A DNA stretch of 64,000 nucleotides from assembly GCF_001718195.1 (NCBI RefSeq), contig NZ_MCNV01000005.1:248001-312000 (forward strand). Direction: 5' to 3'. This DNA is from Paraburkholderia nodosa. GTDB lineage: Bacteria; Pseudomonadota; Gammaproteobacteria; Burkholderiales; Burkholderiaceae. This document shows positions 53,238 through 61,767 of this stretch, one piece after another. Within the stretch, counting starts at the first letter, position 1; each line of letters opens with the position of its first letter. Made by a program: the position numbers and the translations under genes. The notes under the pieces were generated by a model that saw only the letters and a list, made by a program, of their open reading frames with translations, had not been told where the DNA came from and did no database searches.

Positions 53238-53569
53238 GGCTGGCTCCGGTAGCTGGTCGCATGACTACCTGCGCCGGAGCAAGCGCCATACCGCGCGGTG
53301 TGCAGACTGTGGCAGGACAATCGCCGGCGCCCGCGGGCGCCAAGGCACGGCGCGGCTATCAAACCGCCAAGCGATCGGCCTCGGGATGCAGGGCACCGGC
53401 TGGCTAGCTGAAACGCCTGTGCGACGTTTGACGGCGCACGCGCCAACAAGTGGGGGCGCACGGCGAATGCAGGCGCAGCTCCCGTCAAGGTATGACGGTT
53501 GCCTGGCTTCCTTCGCAGGCAGGCCGCGACCCAGCACAGAAGGGCCTCCTGCTTTGCCGCGAGCGCGGC
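53238..53569. other. Intergenic region between two minus-strand small genes
   Basis: No supported gene. It contains a perfect 16-bp palindrome (53326-53341, listed separately). Confidence 0.35.
53326..53341. repeat. Perfect 16-bp palindrome GGCGCCCGCGGGCGCC
   Basis: Self-complementary without a spacer. In GC-rich DNA some such sites occur by chance; it could also be a binding site or a cruciform-prone element. No function is assigned. Confidence 0.4.
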
Positions 53570-53995
53570 TTACTTCGATTTCGGTGGCCGGCCGGTCTTG
53601 ACCGGTTCGACCGCCTTGACGGCCCCAAGAAGACGTTCCGTCGGCGCCGATGCCAGTAGGAGCAGCCCCGCACGGACGAGCTCGCTCTTCTTTACGGCGA
53701 GGCCAGCATCGAGGCACCGCTGCTTCAGTACCGCGAGCTGTTCGTAGTCCTCCCTGGGCATCGTGAAGGTGTCGCGCACGACTTTTTCCTGTTTGACATG
53801 CTCCTTGCGGTGCCGGGCAGCGTGCCCAGGAGGCGCTTCAACGGGCATTGCCTTCCGGGTCTGTGGCTTGGCCGCCACACGTCGGGTTTGGGCACTCTGG
53901 ACTGACTTTCTGCCGGCCACTGCCTCGTTGGCGCCGTCGTCCGGGCATACATCCGCGCGCTTGGCGCTTTTGTTCCTGGTAGCCTGTGGCTTCAT
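53570..53995 (-). CDS. Hypothetical protein with basic tail and ribbon-helix-helix-like C-terminus
   Basis: A 141-aa basic protein (start ATG 53995; GTG 54007 is possible). The first 65 residues are Lys/Arg/Ala/Pro-rich and probably unstructured. The C-terminal part, VRDTFTMPREDYEQLAVLKQ then GLAVKKSELVRAGLLLLASA, has the strand-helix-helix pattern of ribbon-helix-helix DNA-binding proteins. It ends TGRPPKSK, an AT-hook-like GRP. It is divergent from phoU with 65 bp between. A DNA-binding or nucleoid role is a guess. Confidence 0.6.
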   Translation of the reverse strand: MKPQATRNKSAKRADVCPDDGANEAVAGRKSVQSAQTRRVAAKPQTRKAMPVEAPPGHAARHRKEHVKQEKVVRDTFTMPREDYEQLAVLKQRCLDAGLAVKKSELVRAGLLLLASAPTERLLGAVKAVEPVKTGRPPKSK

Positions 53996-54060
53996 GGGTT
54001 TTTTCACGTTTGACAAACCGTACAAACAGTTTATCGTCTTTCCGGTAGAAGGAGCTTTCA

Positions 54061-54768
54061 ATGCCAGACAGACATATTTCCAGCCAGTTCGATGCCGACC
54101 TGGACCACTTCTCGTCGAGATTTTTTGAGATGGGGGGGCTGGTTGAGTCCCAACTGACCAATGCGATGGAGGCGCTCAGCCGCTTCGACATGGGTCTGGT
54201 CGAAAAGGTGATTGAGGAGGAGCATCGACTCAATGCGATGGAAGTCGAGATCGATGCCGAGTGCAGCAACATCATTGCGCGGCGCCAGCCTATCGCATCC
54301 GATCTGCGTCGACTGTTGGCCTTCTCCAAGGGGATCAGCAATCTCGAGCGCGCAGGCGATGAAGCGCGCAAGATCGCGAAGCGCACGCGCAGAATCGCGA
54401 ACGACGTTGCCGGCAGGAACATGAATATCGCGGAGATCCGGTTATCCGGTCAGATGGCGGGAACCATCTTCCACAACGCGCTCGCGGCATTCGCGCGGCT
54501 GGATACGGTTGAGGCAGCCCGGATCATGCGTGAAGATGAGGCGATCGATGAGCAGTACCGTGCATTTGTTCGCAAGCTGCCGACATTCATGGCGGAGAAT
54601 CCGCGCATCATCTCTTCTGCGCTCGACTACGTGTCCATTGCGTCGGCCATCGAACGCATCGGTGACCATGCGAAGAACCTCGCAGAGCTCGTCATTTATG
54701 TTGCCAAGGGCAAGGATGTCCGCCATATTTCGCGCGACCGGCTTGAGCGCGAGGCCCTGGATGATTGA
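54061..54768 (+). CDS. phoU: PhoU-family phosphate regulator protein
   Basis: A 235-aa cytoplasmic all-helical protein made of two PhoU three-helix repeats. Repeat 1 has LDHFSSRFFEMGGLVESQLT and later IARRQPIASDLRRLLAFSKG with NLERAGDEARKIAKR. Repeat 2 has SSALDYVSIASAIERIGDHA followed by KNLAELVIY. The E/DxxxD residues in both repeats are the metal-binding sites. AGAAGGAG precedes the ATG. PhoU normally sits at the end of pstSCAB and damps the PhoR/PhoB response; here no pst or pho genes are adjacent, so it is probably an extra copy. Confidence 0.92.
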   Translation: MPDRHISSQFDADLDHFSSRFFEMGGLVESQLTNAMEALSRFDMGLVEKVIEEEHRLNAMEVEIDAECSNIIARRQPIASDLRRLLAFSKGISNLERAGDEARKIAKRTRRIANDVAGRNMNIAEIRLSGQMAGTIFHNALAAFARLDTVEAARIMREDEAIDEQYRAFVRKLPTFMAENPRIISSALDYVSIASAIERIGDHAKNLAELVIYVAKGKDVRHISRDRLEREALDD

Positions 54769-54881
54769 GAAGCCTACAGCAGTGGCGCGACATCCCAACG
54801 GTCGAATGCGTGATGTGGTGTATCTGGTTGAGAGCCTCATGAAGTGCGCAACAGACAGCCAGTATGGCGCGGAGGAGTGCT

Positions 54882-55148
54882 ATGAAAATGTCTCACAGAT
54901 TGCAGTCCGATTTGGCCGGGCCGGTTTGGGGGTTGATTTTGGGGATGTTGCTGATGATGGCCGGGATCGGCATCTGGATTTATGTGAAGTCATCAGAACC
55001 CGGCGATTCCCTTGACGAATCGCTCGCGATGGGTGCAATGCTTGTCGGCGCCTTTCTGGCCGTCTATGCCGGCCGGCAAATCAGGCACGGCATTCGTAGT
55101 CCAACGGTCGGCAGCCGAGGCAGCACACGGCAGGGCTCATCGAACTGA
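54882..55148 (+). CDS. Small membrane protein, two predicted helices
   Basis: An 88-aa protein (start ATG 54882, with GGAGGAG 5 bp upstream). Two hydrophobic stretches (WGLILGMLLMMAGIGIWIYV and LAMGAMLVGAFLAVYAG) indicate a hairpin in the inner membrane, with an acidic loop (SSEPGDSLDES) and a basic C-terminus. No family is recognised. It follows phoU by 113 bp and may share its transcript. Confidence 0.6.
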   Translation: MKMSHRLQSDLAGPVWGLILGMLLMMAGIGIWIYVKSSEPGDSLDESLAMGAMLVGAFLAVYAGRQIRHGIRSPTVGSRGSTRQGSSN

Positions 55149-55662
55149 CCGCGTTAGCGGACCGGGCAATGAAACATTGCGCCGCCGCCAGTTTTGTTCC
55201 CGGAAAAGTGGCCATGCTCATGACCAGCGTGCCGACACGCGAAATTTCCAATCTTCTGCTCAGTCACGAAGCAACCATCGCACTGCGCGATTCTGCGTCG
55301 TCGTGAGCCCAGCGGCGCGACCAGACCATCGCGGGCGGCGCGGCTGCGCAGACCGTATAGCGATCGATCGCGAGGACTTGTCGCCGTCGAGGCAGACAGT
55401 AACGCGATTTCCCGGTCCGGGAAAGGTGCCGTCCGGCAAGCTCAGGCCCGGTGCACCTGTCCACAGGCCATTCATCCGTCATAGCACTGTGCTGCCTGCC
55501 GAGTAAAGGTTCGCGCTCGATCAGGCGCATAGCGTTGCTGCACGCAGGCATCGGCTTCAACTTCGTGCTGGAAGCGACCTTGTTGATAGACGGAAAATCC
55601 TTCATGGCGCATCTCAGACCATGCGTTTGCCTGCACACTATTGCACTATTGCTGCCGGCATG
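55149..55662. other. Region without a supported gene, beside an IS110 relic
   Basis: The frames of 120-165 codons here have no recognisable domain and unconvincing codon usage. Probably decayed mobile or flanking DNA. Confidence 0.35.
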
Positions 55663-55909
55663 TCAAAGCTGTGGGGCGATCAACTCAACCGTATGTCCGA
55701 GCGTCTGTATTTTGTGCGCCCAACGATAGGGCACATCAGCGTGCCTTTGTGCCGTTGACATACGGCTGCGGGTTTCCAAAGAACGTCGCGGTGCGCGCGC
55801 AGACCAAGCTGCTCACGACGTAGAACCTTGCCGCGCCTGTTCGCTCCGTGCGCCTGGAACAGGTTCACACGTTCTCCGCCAGGTTGATGCTGATCGTTGC
55901 AATCTTCAT
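55663..55909 (-). pseudogene. IS110-family transposase, N-terminal remnant (second, different element)
   Basis: From the minus-strand ATG at 55909, MKIATISINLAENV reads as the start of an IS110 transposase (the family starts with a xIDLAKN-type motif), broken by a stop after Val. Homology continues in other frames: FQAHGANRRGKVLRREQL, then HKIQTLGHTVELIAPQL, ending at a stop at 55663-55665. This covers about 85 residues of the DEDD domain with at least two frame changes. It is a strongly decayed copy distinct from the element at 29138. Confidence 0.65.
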
Positions 55910-56003
55910 GTTCGGCGCTCCTACAGTTCGAGTGGTTTATGAATTTCCACTCTGGCGCATCCACGTCGTTGCAGACGGGTGGGCTCATTCCCATTGCTTA
56001 CAG

Positions 56004-56412
56004 TCAGTGGGCTTTCAGGAATGCTGCGATGAGGGTGGCGATTTCTTGCGGCGCATCCTCAAGGCAATAGTGGCCGACTCCCGTGAGCCGGTGAATCGGC
56101 GCAAGAGGAAACAATTCGCTGAACAGCGGCAAAAAGTGTTCTGCGGCCAGCGTCCGGTCAGCGTCACCCCAAATTGCAAGGGCCGGCGTCGACCGGATCG
56201 CCTCGAGTGCAGCAGTATCAGGAACTTCAAAACGATGCGCCCCGATCGGGAAACCTTTGGCCCAGCCGCCTGCGCCTATGCAGTCGGTGGGCGCAGCGAA
56301 ACGTGAGCCGTAGGCACGCAACCACGTAGCGTTGATACGTGTATGGTTTTCAAAGCCGTTAAGCTTTAAGGTACTCAGGATATTGAAGCCGAGTTCGCCC
56401 AGCACGGCCTCT
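56004..56412 (-). pseudogene. Alpha/beta-hydrolase (dehalogenase/epoxide-hydrolase-like), C-terminal fragment
   Basis: About 135 residues of an alpha/beta hydrolase on the minus strand: GFNILSTLKLNGFENHTRIN, TWLRAYGSRFAAPTDCIGAG, then PALAIWGDADRTLAAEHFLP and RLTGVGHYCLEDAPQEIATL. The Asp (GDAD) and His (GVGHYCLED) triad residues are present, but the nucleophile half of the protein is missing. Homology ends at 56412, immediately before a chemoreceptor fragment on the opposite strand. The longer open frame to 57014 is antisense to the chemoreceptor relic and is not real. Confidence 0.82.
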
Positions 56413-56414
56413 AG

Positions 56415-56777
56415 GTGGTTGCGGCTGAAGTGCGTACGCTTGCACAGCGCTCGGCTAGCGCGGCAAAGGAAATCAAGGCGCTTATCGATGAAGCAGTGAC
56501 GGGCGTTATTGAGGGGTCGGGGCTCATTGATCAGGCGGGCCGGACGATGATGGAGATAGTCCAGTCGATCGAAAAAGTGAGCTACGTCATGGAGGAGGTT
56601 GCGGCGGCGTCGAAAGAGCAAAGGGACGGCATCGAGCAAGTCAACCACGCCGTTTCCCAACTGGATGAAACGACACAGCAAAATGCGGCGTTGGTTGAAG
56701 AGACCACCGCGGCAGCGCTTTCGCTTGCAGATCAGGCGCAAGCGCTTCGATCGGCGGCGAGTCGATTTCGAACATAA
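56415..56777 (+). pseudogene. Methyl-accepting chemotaxis protein, C-terminal fragment
   Basis: About 120 residues from the signalling hairpin: VVAAEVRTLAQRSASAAKEI, then ALIDEAVTGVIEGSG, EEVAAASKEQRDGIEQVNHA and [16 protein letters not shown], ending SRFRT. The trimer-contact tip, HAMP, membrane helices and sensor domain are absent. The fragment starts exactly at the hydrolase relic's end, so one rearrangement removed both 5' halves. It lacks the pentapeptide of the intact receptor at 57305. It is not simply a copy of that receptor; the sequences differ. Confidence 0.85.
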
Positions 56778-56820
56778 GGAATCAGCTTGGCGCTCAATGG
56801 AAATGCTGATCAAAGCCAGC

Positions 56821-56841
56821 CCGCTTCGGTTCGCGAAGCGG
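56821..56841. repeat. Hairpin CCGCTTCG-N5-CGAAGCGG
   Basis: A perfect 8-bp inverted repeat lies 44 bp after the chemoreceptor fragment's stop. It is followed at 56852-56867 by another, GCGGCG-TAGA-CGCCGC. They may be the old transcription terminator of that gene; no T-run follows. Confidence 0.45.
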
Positions 56842-56883
56842 CGGGTACGTCGCGGCGTAGACGCCGCATCGCCACGACCAGTA

Positions 56884-56984
56884 AATTTGAATGATATGAA
56901 CACCCCCGCCTCGTCGCAGGCTTCGCGCGATCGGCACGATGCTGACAGCAAAAAGCCATCGCTCTGAGATCCAGGCTGATCATA
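56884..56984 (+). repeat. Diverged direct repeat, copy 2 (matches 29008-29105)
   Basis: Begins AATTTGAATGA and ends AGGCTGATCATA; about 80 percent alike by eye to copy 1. No transposase gene follows this copy (the next gene is a chemoreceptor at 57305), so it is a solo remnant. The rest of 56985-57304 shows no gene and holds the promoter of the chemoreceptor. Confidence 0.7.
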
Positions 56985-57304
56985 CCCTCGCCCAATCCGC
57001 GTGCCTCGACACATTCATGGAAAGAATTGCTGCATTTGTCTAAAGTTTCACTCAGGCGTGCCGTTACACCGCAGGTCGAGGCGGCAACAGAACCCACCCT
57101 AGATGGGCTTCGACAGAAATGCGACGGCTTGTGCGACCTGCATCGCAACATGAAATGAAGCGCCGGTTCGCGAGACGCGAGTTGGCGACACAGGGTCGTT
57201 GTCAAGACGAACTGCATGCGCGACACGGCGGCCGAAGCCAACCTATAAGAAGGGCGACAGCAAACGGAAGAGACAACCTTATTATTTTTCGGGAATTGTC
57301 TCTT

Positions 57305-59047
57305 ATGCAGCTTTCGCGATTCACTGTGGGGACGCGCCTCACTGTCGGTTTCGGCGTCCTGCTGATGGTGTTCGCCATCGTTGTCGGCGCATCGGTCACC
57401 GTCTTGCACTCGCTTAACACCGTGATTGCCTCGGGCCTGGACACCGGCACCGCCGAGATCGGGCTCATTGGCCGCGCGCTCGGCAAGGCGCAGGGCGCCT
57501 CGCTTGCGATGCAGCGGCTCGTCGTGACGCACGACCCCGCCGCCATGCAGGAGCAAAAGCGCAACGTCGACGAAAAGCTTTCCAGCTATCACGACGCGGT
57601 GTCGCAACTGACGACGCTGATGCAGCAAAGTCCCGATACCGACGACAAGGAACGCGAACTCCTCGACCAGACGACCCAGCTCGGGCGTGCGGCCGAGCCG
57701 CTCATCACGAAGAACGCGGAACTCGGCCTGCAGGGCAATCCCTCGGCCCCCGATATGCTCAATCAGCAGACTTCGCCCGCGCTGCAGGCGTGGACGGACG
57801 TGATCGGCCGTTTCCGCGACTATGAGGTCGACAAGAACAAGCGGAACGCCGCATCCGCTCATGAGACCTACAATGCGGGCCTTGGCACATTGCTCGGCCT
57901 CGCGCTTGCGGGTCTCGTCATTTCGGTCTTGCTCGCGGTCTTCATCACGCGCAGCATCCTCAACCAGCTCGGCGGCGAGCCTGGCTACGCGCAGGACGTC
58001 GCGCGCCACATCGCGCAAGGCCGACTCGATGTGCCGATCGAGGTTCAGGGTCGCGATCGTTCGAGCCTCGTGTTTGCGCTCGGGCAGATGCGCGAGCAGC
58101 TCGAAAGCACGGTGCGCGGCATTCTCGACGCGACCGAAAGCGTGAAGTCGGCGTCGAGCGAAATCGCGGCGGGCAACACCGATCTTTCCGCTCGCACGGA
58201 GCAGCAGGCCGCCTCTCTCGAAGAAACGGCGTCGAGCATGACGCAGATCTCGACCACCGTGCGCCAGAGCGCCGACAACGCACGCCAGGCAAGTGCGCTC
58301 ACGACCACGGCGACGCAAGTGGTGGAAAGTGGCGCATCCACGGTCGAGGACATGGTCGCGACCATGTCGCAGATCAGCGACAGCTCCAGCAAGATCTCGG
58401 AGATCACCACGATCATCGAGGGCATCGCCTTCCAGACCAATATTCTCGCGCTCAACGCGGCCGTGGAAGCCGCGCGCGCGGGTGAGCAGGGTCGCGGCTT
58501 CGCGGTGGTCGCGAGCGAGGTGCGCAGCCTCGCACAGCGTTCGGCTGCGGCCGCGAAGGAGATCAAGGAACTGATCGGCACATCGGTTGCCACGATCGAA
58601 GGCGGCGCGCAACAGGCTTCGCAGGTCAGCGCGTCGATGTCACAAATCAGGCAGTCGATCCAGCAAGTCTCGGGCATTGTCGGCGAAATCGCAGCAGCGG
58701 CCGAGGAGCAAAGCACCGGCATCGACGAAGTCAACCAGGCCGTGGTCCAGATGGACAACGTGACCCAGCAGAATGCGGCGCTCGTCGAAGAGGCCGCGGC
58801 CGCAGCGAAGTCGCTCGAAGATCAGGCGCTGCGTTTGCGCGAAGCGGTTTCGGTGTTCCGGCTCACTGGCGTGTCGAACGCAGTCGCGGCGCGCGTCGAG
58901 CCACTGCGCCGTCCCGTGTTGCCGGCGCGACCGAAGAGCGTGTCCGCATCGACCAGCGCGCAGAAGCTGAAGAAGGTCGAGCCCAGTACGCCCGCGCGCG
59001 AGCCCGTTGTCGCGCAAAACGACAACGACGACTGGGAAACGTTCTGA
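57305..59047 (+). CDS. Methyl-accepting chemotaxis protein (Tar/Tsr-like)
   Basis: A 580-aa inner-membrane chemoreceptor. The first helix is at about 10-34, a periplasmic four-helix-bundle ligand domain at 35-193, the second helix at about 195-216, then a HAMP domain ([20 protein letters not shown]). The signalling tip [20 protein letters not shown] and [20 protein letters not shown] is complete, with methylation helices on both sides. The C-terminal DWETF is the CheR/CheB-docking pentapeptide. Start ATG 57305 follows a hydrophobic-first N-terminus typical of the class; the ribosome site is weak. The ligand is unknown. No che genes are adjacent. Confidence 0.95.
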   Translation: MQLSRFTVGTRLTVGFGVLLMVFAIVVGASVTVLHSLNTVIASGLDTGTAEIGLIGRALGKAQGASLAMQRLVVTHDPAAMQEQKRNVDEKLSSYHDAVSQLTTLMQQSPDTDDKERELLDQTTQLGRAAEPLITKNAELGLQGNPSAPDMLNQQTSPALQAWTDVIGRFRDYEVDKNKRNAASAHETYNAGLGTLLGLALAGLVISVLLAVFITRSILNQLGGEPGYAQDVARHIAQGRLDVPIEVQGRDRSSLVFALGQMREQLESTVRGILDATESVKSASSEIAAGNTDLSARTEQQAASLEETASSMTQISTTVRQSADNARQASALTTTATQVVESGASTVEDMVATMSQISDSSSKISEITTIIEGIAFQTNILALNAAVEAARAGEQGRGFAVVASEVRSLAQRSAAAAKEIKELIGTSVATIEGGAQQASQVSASMSQIRQSIQQVSGIVGEIAAAAEEQSTGIDEVNQAVVQMDNVTQQNAALVEEAAAAAKSLEDQALRLREAVSVFRLTGVSNAVAARVEPLRRPVLPARPKSVSASTSAQKLKKVEPSTPAREPVVAQNDNDDWETF

Positions 59048-59231
59048 TCACGCGCGGCGCCAGCTTGCGCTGACTCGGGTCGGGCGGCGGGCGAAGCGCG
59101 TCATCGCTTCTCTTGCGCCGCCCGTCTGGACACTCATCTGCAGGTACTCAGATCGCGTCATCCGCGGCATCGTCGCGTGCGCGATCTTCGATGTCTCCAC
59201 TTATCCCCCACAATCACGGAGCGACTTTGTC

Positions 59232-59948
59232 ATGTCGGCCACCCAGGTTACACGACGGAAATTTCTCGTCACCGCCTTGCTTTCTCTGCCCGCGCTCGGT
59301 ATTTCGGTGCACAGTCTGAGCGCCGCGCAGGCTGCCGAAATGGCGGCGCCGGACCTCCATCAATATCGCCCGAGATTCTTTTCCGCCGCCGAATGGGCTT
59401 TCATTCTGGCGGCCTGCGATCGCCTGATTCCCGCCGGCGGTCGCGGCCCCGGCGCGTTGGAGACCAACGTGCCGGTATTCATCGACCAGCAGATGCACGG
59501 CGAATTCGGCAGCGAGATCTATCTGCAAGGGCCCTTCGACACGAAGGCGCCACCCACGCTCGGCTATCAGCTTCCGTACACGCCGCAGCAGATCTACCGG
59601 CGCGGCATCGCGCTCACCGATGCCGCGTGCGAGCGTCAATATACGAAGCGTTTCCACGAGCTCGATGCGGCAAAGCAGGACGCCGCGCTCAAGGCGCTGC
59701 AAGGCAACGGCATCGACTTCGCACAGTTCGGCGAGCCCGCGCTCAAGGCGAGCCAATTCTTTGGCGAACTGCTCTCTGACTCGAAGAACGGCTATTTGTC
59801 CGATCCCATCTACGGCGGCAACAAGGGCATGAAAGCGTGGATTGCCATCGGCTTTCCCGGTGCGCGCGCAAGCTTCCTCGAATGGGTTACGCAGCACAAC
59901 GTCAAATATCCTCTCGGTCCCGTGAGCCTGACCGGCATGCGCGCCTGA
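59232..59948 (+). CDS. Gluconate 2-dehydrogenase subunit 3-like protein, Tat-exported
   Basis: A 238-aa small subunit. The N-terminus MSATQVTRRKFLVTALLSLP is a twin-arginine signal (TRRKFL), cleavage likely near AQAAE. The mature part matches the gluconate_2-dh3 family: FFSAAEWAFILAACDRLIPA, GALETNVPVFIDQQMHGEFG, QLPYTPQQIYRRGIA and GYLSDPIYGGNKGMKAW. It serves as chaperone or partner that carries the folded flavoprotein through the Tat system. First gene of a three-gene operon with 49 bp to the flavoprotein. Confidence 0.92.
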   Translation: MSATQVTRRKFLVTALLSLPALGISVHSLSAAQAAEMAAPDLHQYRPRFFSAAEWAFILAACDRLIPAGGRGPGALETNVPVFIDQQMHGEFGSEIYLQGPFDTKAPPTLGYQLPYTPQQIYRRGIALTDAACERQYTKRFHELDAAKQDAALKALQGNGIDFAQFGEPALKASQFFGELLSDSKNGYLSDPIYGGNKGMKAWIAIGFPGARASFLEWVTQHNVKYPLGPVSLTGMRA

Positions 59949-59997
59949 GCGCGGGGCGCATCGATTCCGAAACGGACAGAACAGATCAAGGAATATC

Positions 59998-61767
59998 GTG
60001 GCAAAAATCACCCATGACGCGGTGGACGTCGTCGTCGTCGGACTCGGCTGGGCGGGGTCGCTCATGAGCATGGAACTTGCGCAGGCGGGCCTGAAGGTCC
60101 GCGCGCTCGAACGCGGCGAGGATCGCAGCAACAGCGATTTCGCCTATCCCAAGCCGGCCGATCAATACGCGTACGCGGTGCGCAACAAGGTCATGGTCAC
60201 GCCGCGCGACGGTGCCTTGACGGTGCGCCATTCGGCGAACGACACCGCGTTGCCCACGCGCAAGTGGGGCGCCTTCGTGCCGGGCACGGGCGTGGGCGGA
60301 TCGGGCCTGCACTGGACGGGCGTGCTGATCCGCCCGACCCCGACCGACCTCAAGCTCAAGACCTACGCCGAGAAGGCATACAAGCCCGGTCAGCTCGAGG
60401 CCGGCATGCAGGTCCAGGATTTCCCGTTCACATGGGACGAGATCGAGCCGTACTACGACTTCTTCGAAAAGGTCTGCGGCCTGTCGGGTAACACCGGCAA
60501 TCTTCGCGGCAAGGTCATGGAAGGCGGCGATCCGTTCGAGGGTCCGCGCTCGAATCCCTTTCCGCTGCCCGCGCTCAAGGACACGTTGAACACGTCGATG
60601 TTCGCGGCGACCGCGCGCAAGATGGGCTATCACCCGTTCCCGAATCCCTCGGCGAACGTCTCGCGCGCGTGGACCAATCCGTATGGCTGCCAGATCGCGC
60701 CCTGCAATTACTGCGGCTTTTGCAGCAAGTATCCGTGCCTGAACTTCTCGAAGGCTTCGCCGCAGACTGCCGTGCTCGACGCGCTCAAGCGCATGGAGAA
60801 CTTCTCGTATCGCGTGAAAGCGAACGTGCTGCGCGTCGATCTCCACCCCGACGGCAAGACGGCAAAGGGCGTGACCTATGCCGACGAGCACGGCAATGAA
60901 GTGTTTCAGCCCGCGAAGATCGTTGTGCTCGCGGGCTTCCAGTTCGTCAACGTGCGCCTCATGCTCCTGTCGGGCATCGGCAAGCCCTACGATCCGGTCA
61001 GCGGCAAGGGTGTCGTCGGCAGGAACTATGCATTCCTGAGCAATGGCGGCGCGACACTGTTCTTCAAGGACAAGAACTTCAATCCGTTCGCCACGGCGGG
61101 CGCGACCGGGCAGATGTTCAACGACGTCTCGCCAGGCAACTTCGACGGCCCGTCGCTCGGCATTCTCGGCGGCGCGAAAATTCATAGCTCGCAGTCCTCG
61201 GGCGCGCCGATCGGCACCTCACTGCCGCACGGCACGCCGGCGTGGGGGCAGGGCTGGAAGGAGGGCATGCAGGACTGGTATGGCCACTCGATGAAGATCA
61301 GCATCACGACGAGCTGCATGTCGTATCGCGATCACTACGTCGATCTCGACCCGAACTACCGGGATCCGTGGGGCCAGCCGCTGCTGCGCATCACCTTCGA
61401 CTGGAAGCAGAACGAGCTGAAGCTGCAGCAATACCTGCGCAAGATCGTGCTCGACATCACGAAGGAGATGAAGCCGGACAGCTACACGGAGGGCTTCCTG
61501 TCGCTCGATTCGCACTGGGACATCACGAAGTACGTGTCCACGCACAACGTGGGTGGCGCGGTGATGGGCGACTCGCCGGACAGGAGCGCGCTGAACCGCT
61601 ACCTGCAGAGCTGGGATGTGCACAACGTCTTCGTGCCGGGCGGCAACGCGTTCCCGCAGAACTTCCAGGCCAATCCGACCGCCACGATCGGCGCGCTCAC
61701 GCTGTTTGCCGCGCGCGCGATCAAGGATCACTACCTCAAGAACCCGGGCCCGCTCGTGCAGGCATGA
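59998..61767 (+). CDS. GMC-family membrane dehydrogenase flavoprotein (gluconate 2-dehydrogenase large subunit-like)
   Basis: A 589-aa FAD enzyme. GTG start at 59998 with AAGGA 6 bp upstream. The dinucleotide-binding motif VVVVGLGWAGSLMSMELA is at about 11-28; VGGSGLHWTGVLIR is the GMC loop. A cysteine-rich NYCGFCSKYPC at about 237-247 is typical of these periplasmic dehydrogenases. The C-terminal NPTATIGALTLFAARA carries the end of the FAD site, with HNVGGAVMGDSPDRSALN and its catalytic His. It oxidises a sugar acid (gluconate or 2-ketogluconate) or polyol in the periplasm and passes electrons to the cytochrome subunit. The exact substrate is not fixed by sequence. No signal of its own: export should be by piggyback on the small subunit. 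Confidence 0.93.
   Translation: MAKITHDAVDVVVVGLGWAGSLMSMELAQAGLKVRALERGEDRSNSDFAYPKPADQYAYAVRNKVMVTPRDGALTVRHSANDTALPTRKWGAFVPGTGVGGSGLHWTGVLIRPTPTDLKLKTYAEKAYKPGQLEAGMQVQDFPFTWDEIEPYYDFFEKVCGLSGNTGNLRGKVMEGGDPFEGPRSNPFPLPALKDTLNTSMFAATARKMGYHPFPNPSANVSRAWTNPYGCQIAPCNYCGFCSKYPCLNFSKASPQTAVLDALKRMENFSYRVKANVLRVDLHPDGKTAKGVTYADEHGNEVFQPAKIVVLAGFQFVNVRLMLLSGIGKPYDPVSGKGVVGRNYAFLSNGGATLFFKDKNFNPFATAGATGQMFNDVSPGNFDGPSLGILGGAKIHSSQSSGAPIGTSLPHGTPAWGQGWKEGMQDWYGHSMKISITTSCMSYRDHYVDLDPNYRDPWGQPLLRITFDWKQNELKLQQYLRKIVLDITKEMKPDSYTEGFLSLDSHWDITKYVSTHNVGGAVMGDSPDRSALNRYLQSWDVHNVFVPGGNAFPQNFQANPTATIGALTLFAARAIKDHYLKNPGPLVQA

Noticed and set aside
56413-57014. 5' extension of the hydrolase frame on the minus strand.
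   Set aside because: Antisense to the chemoreceptor fragment; its residues do not match alpha/beta hydrolases.
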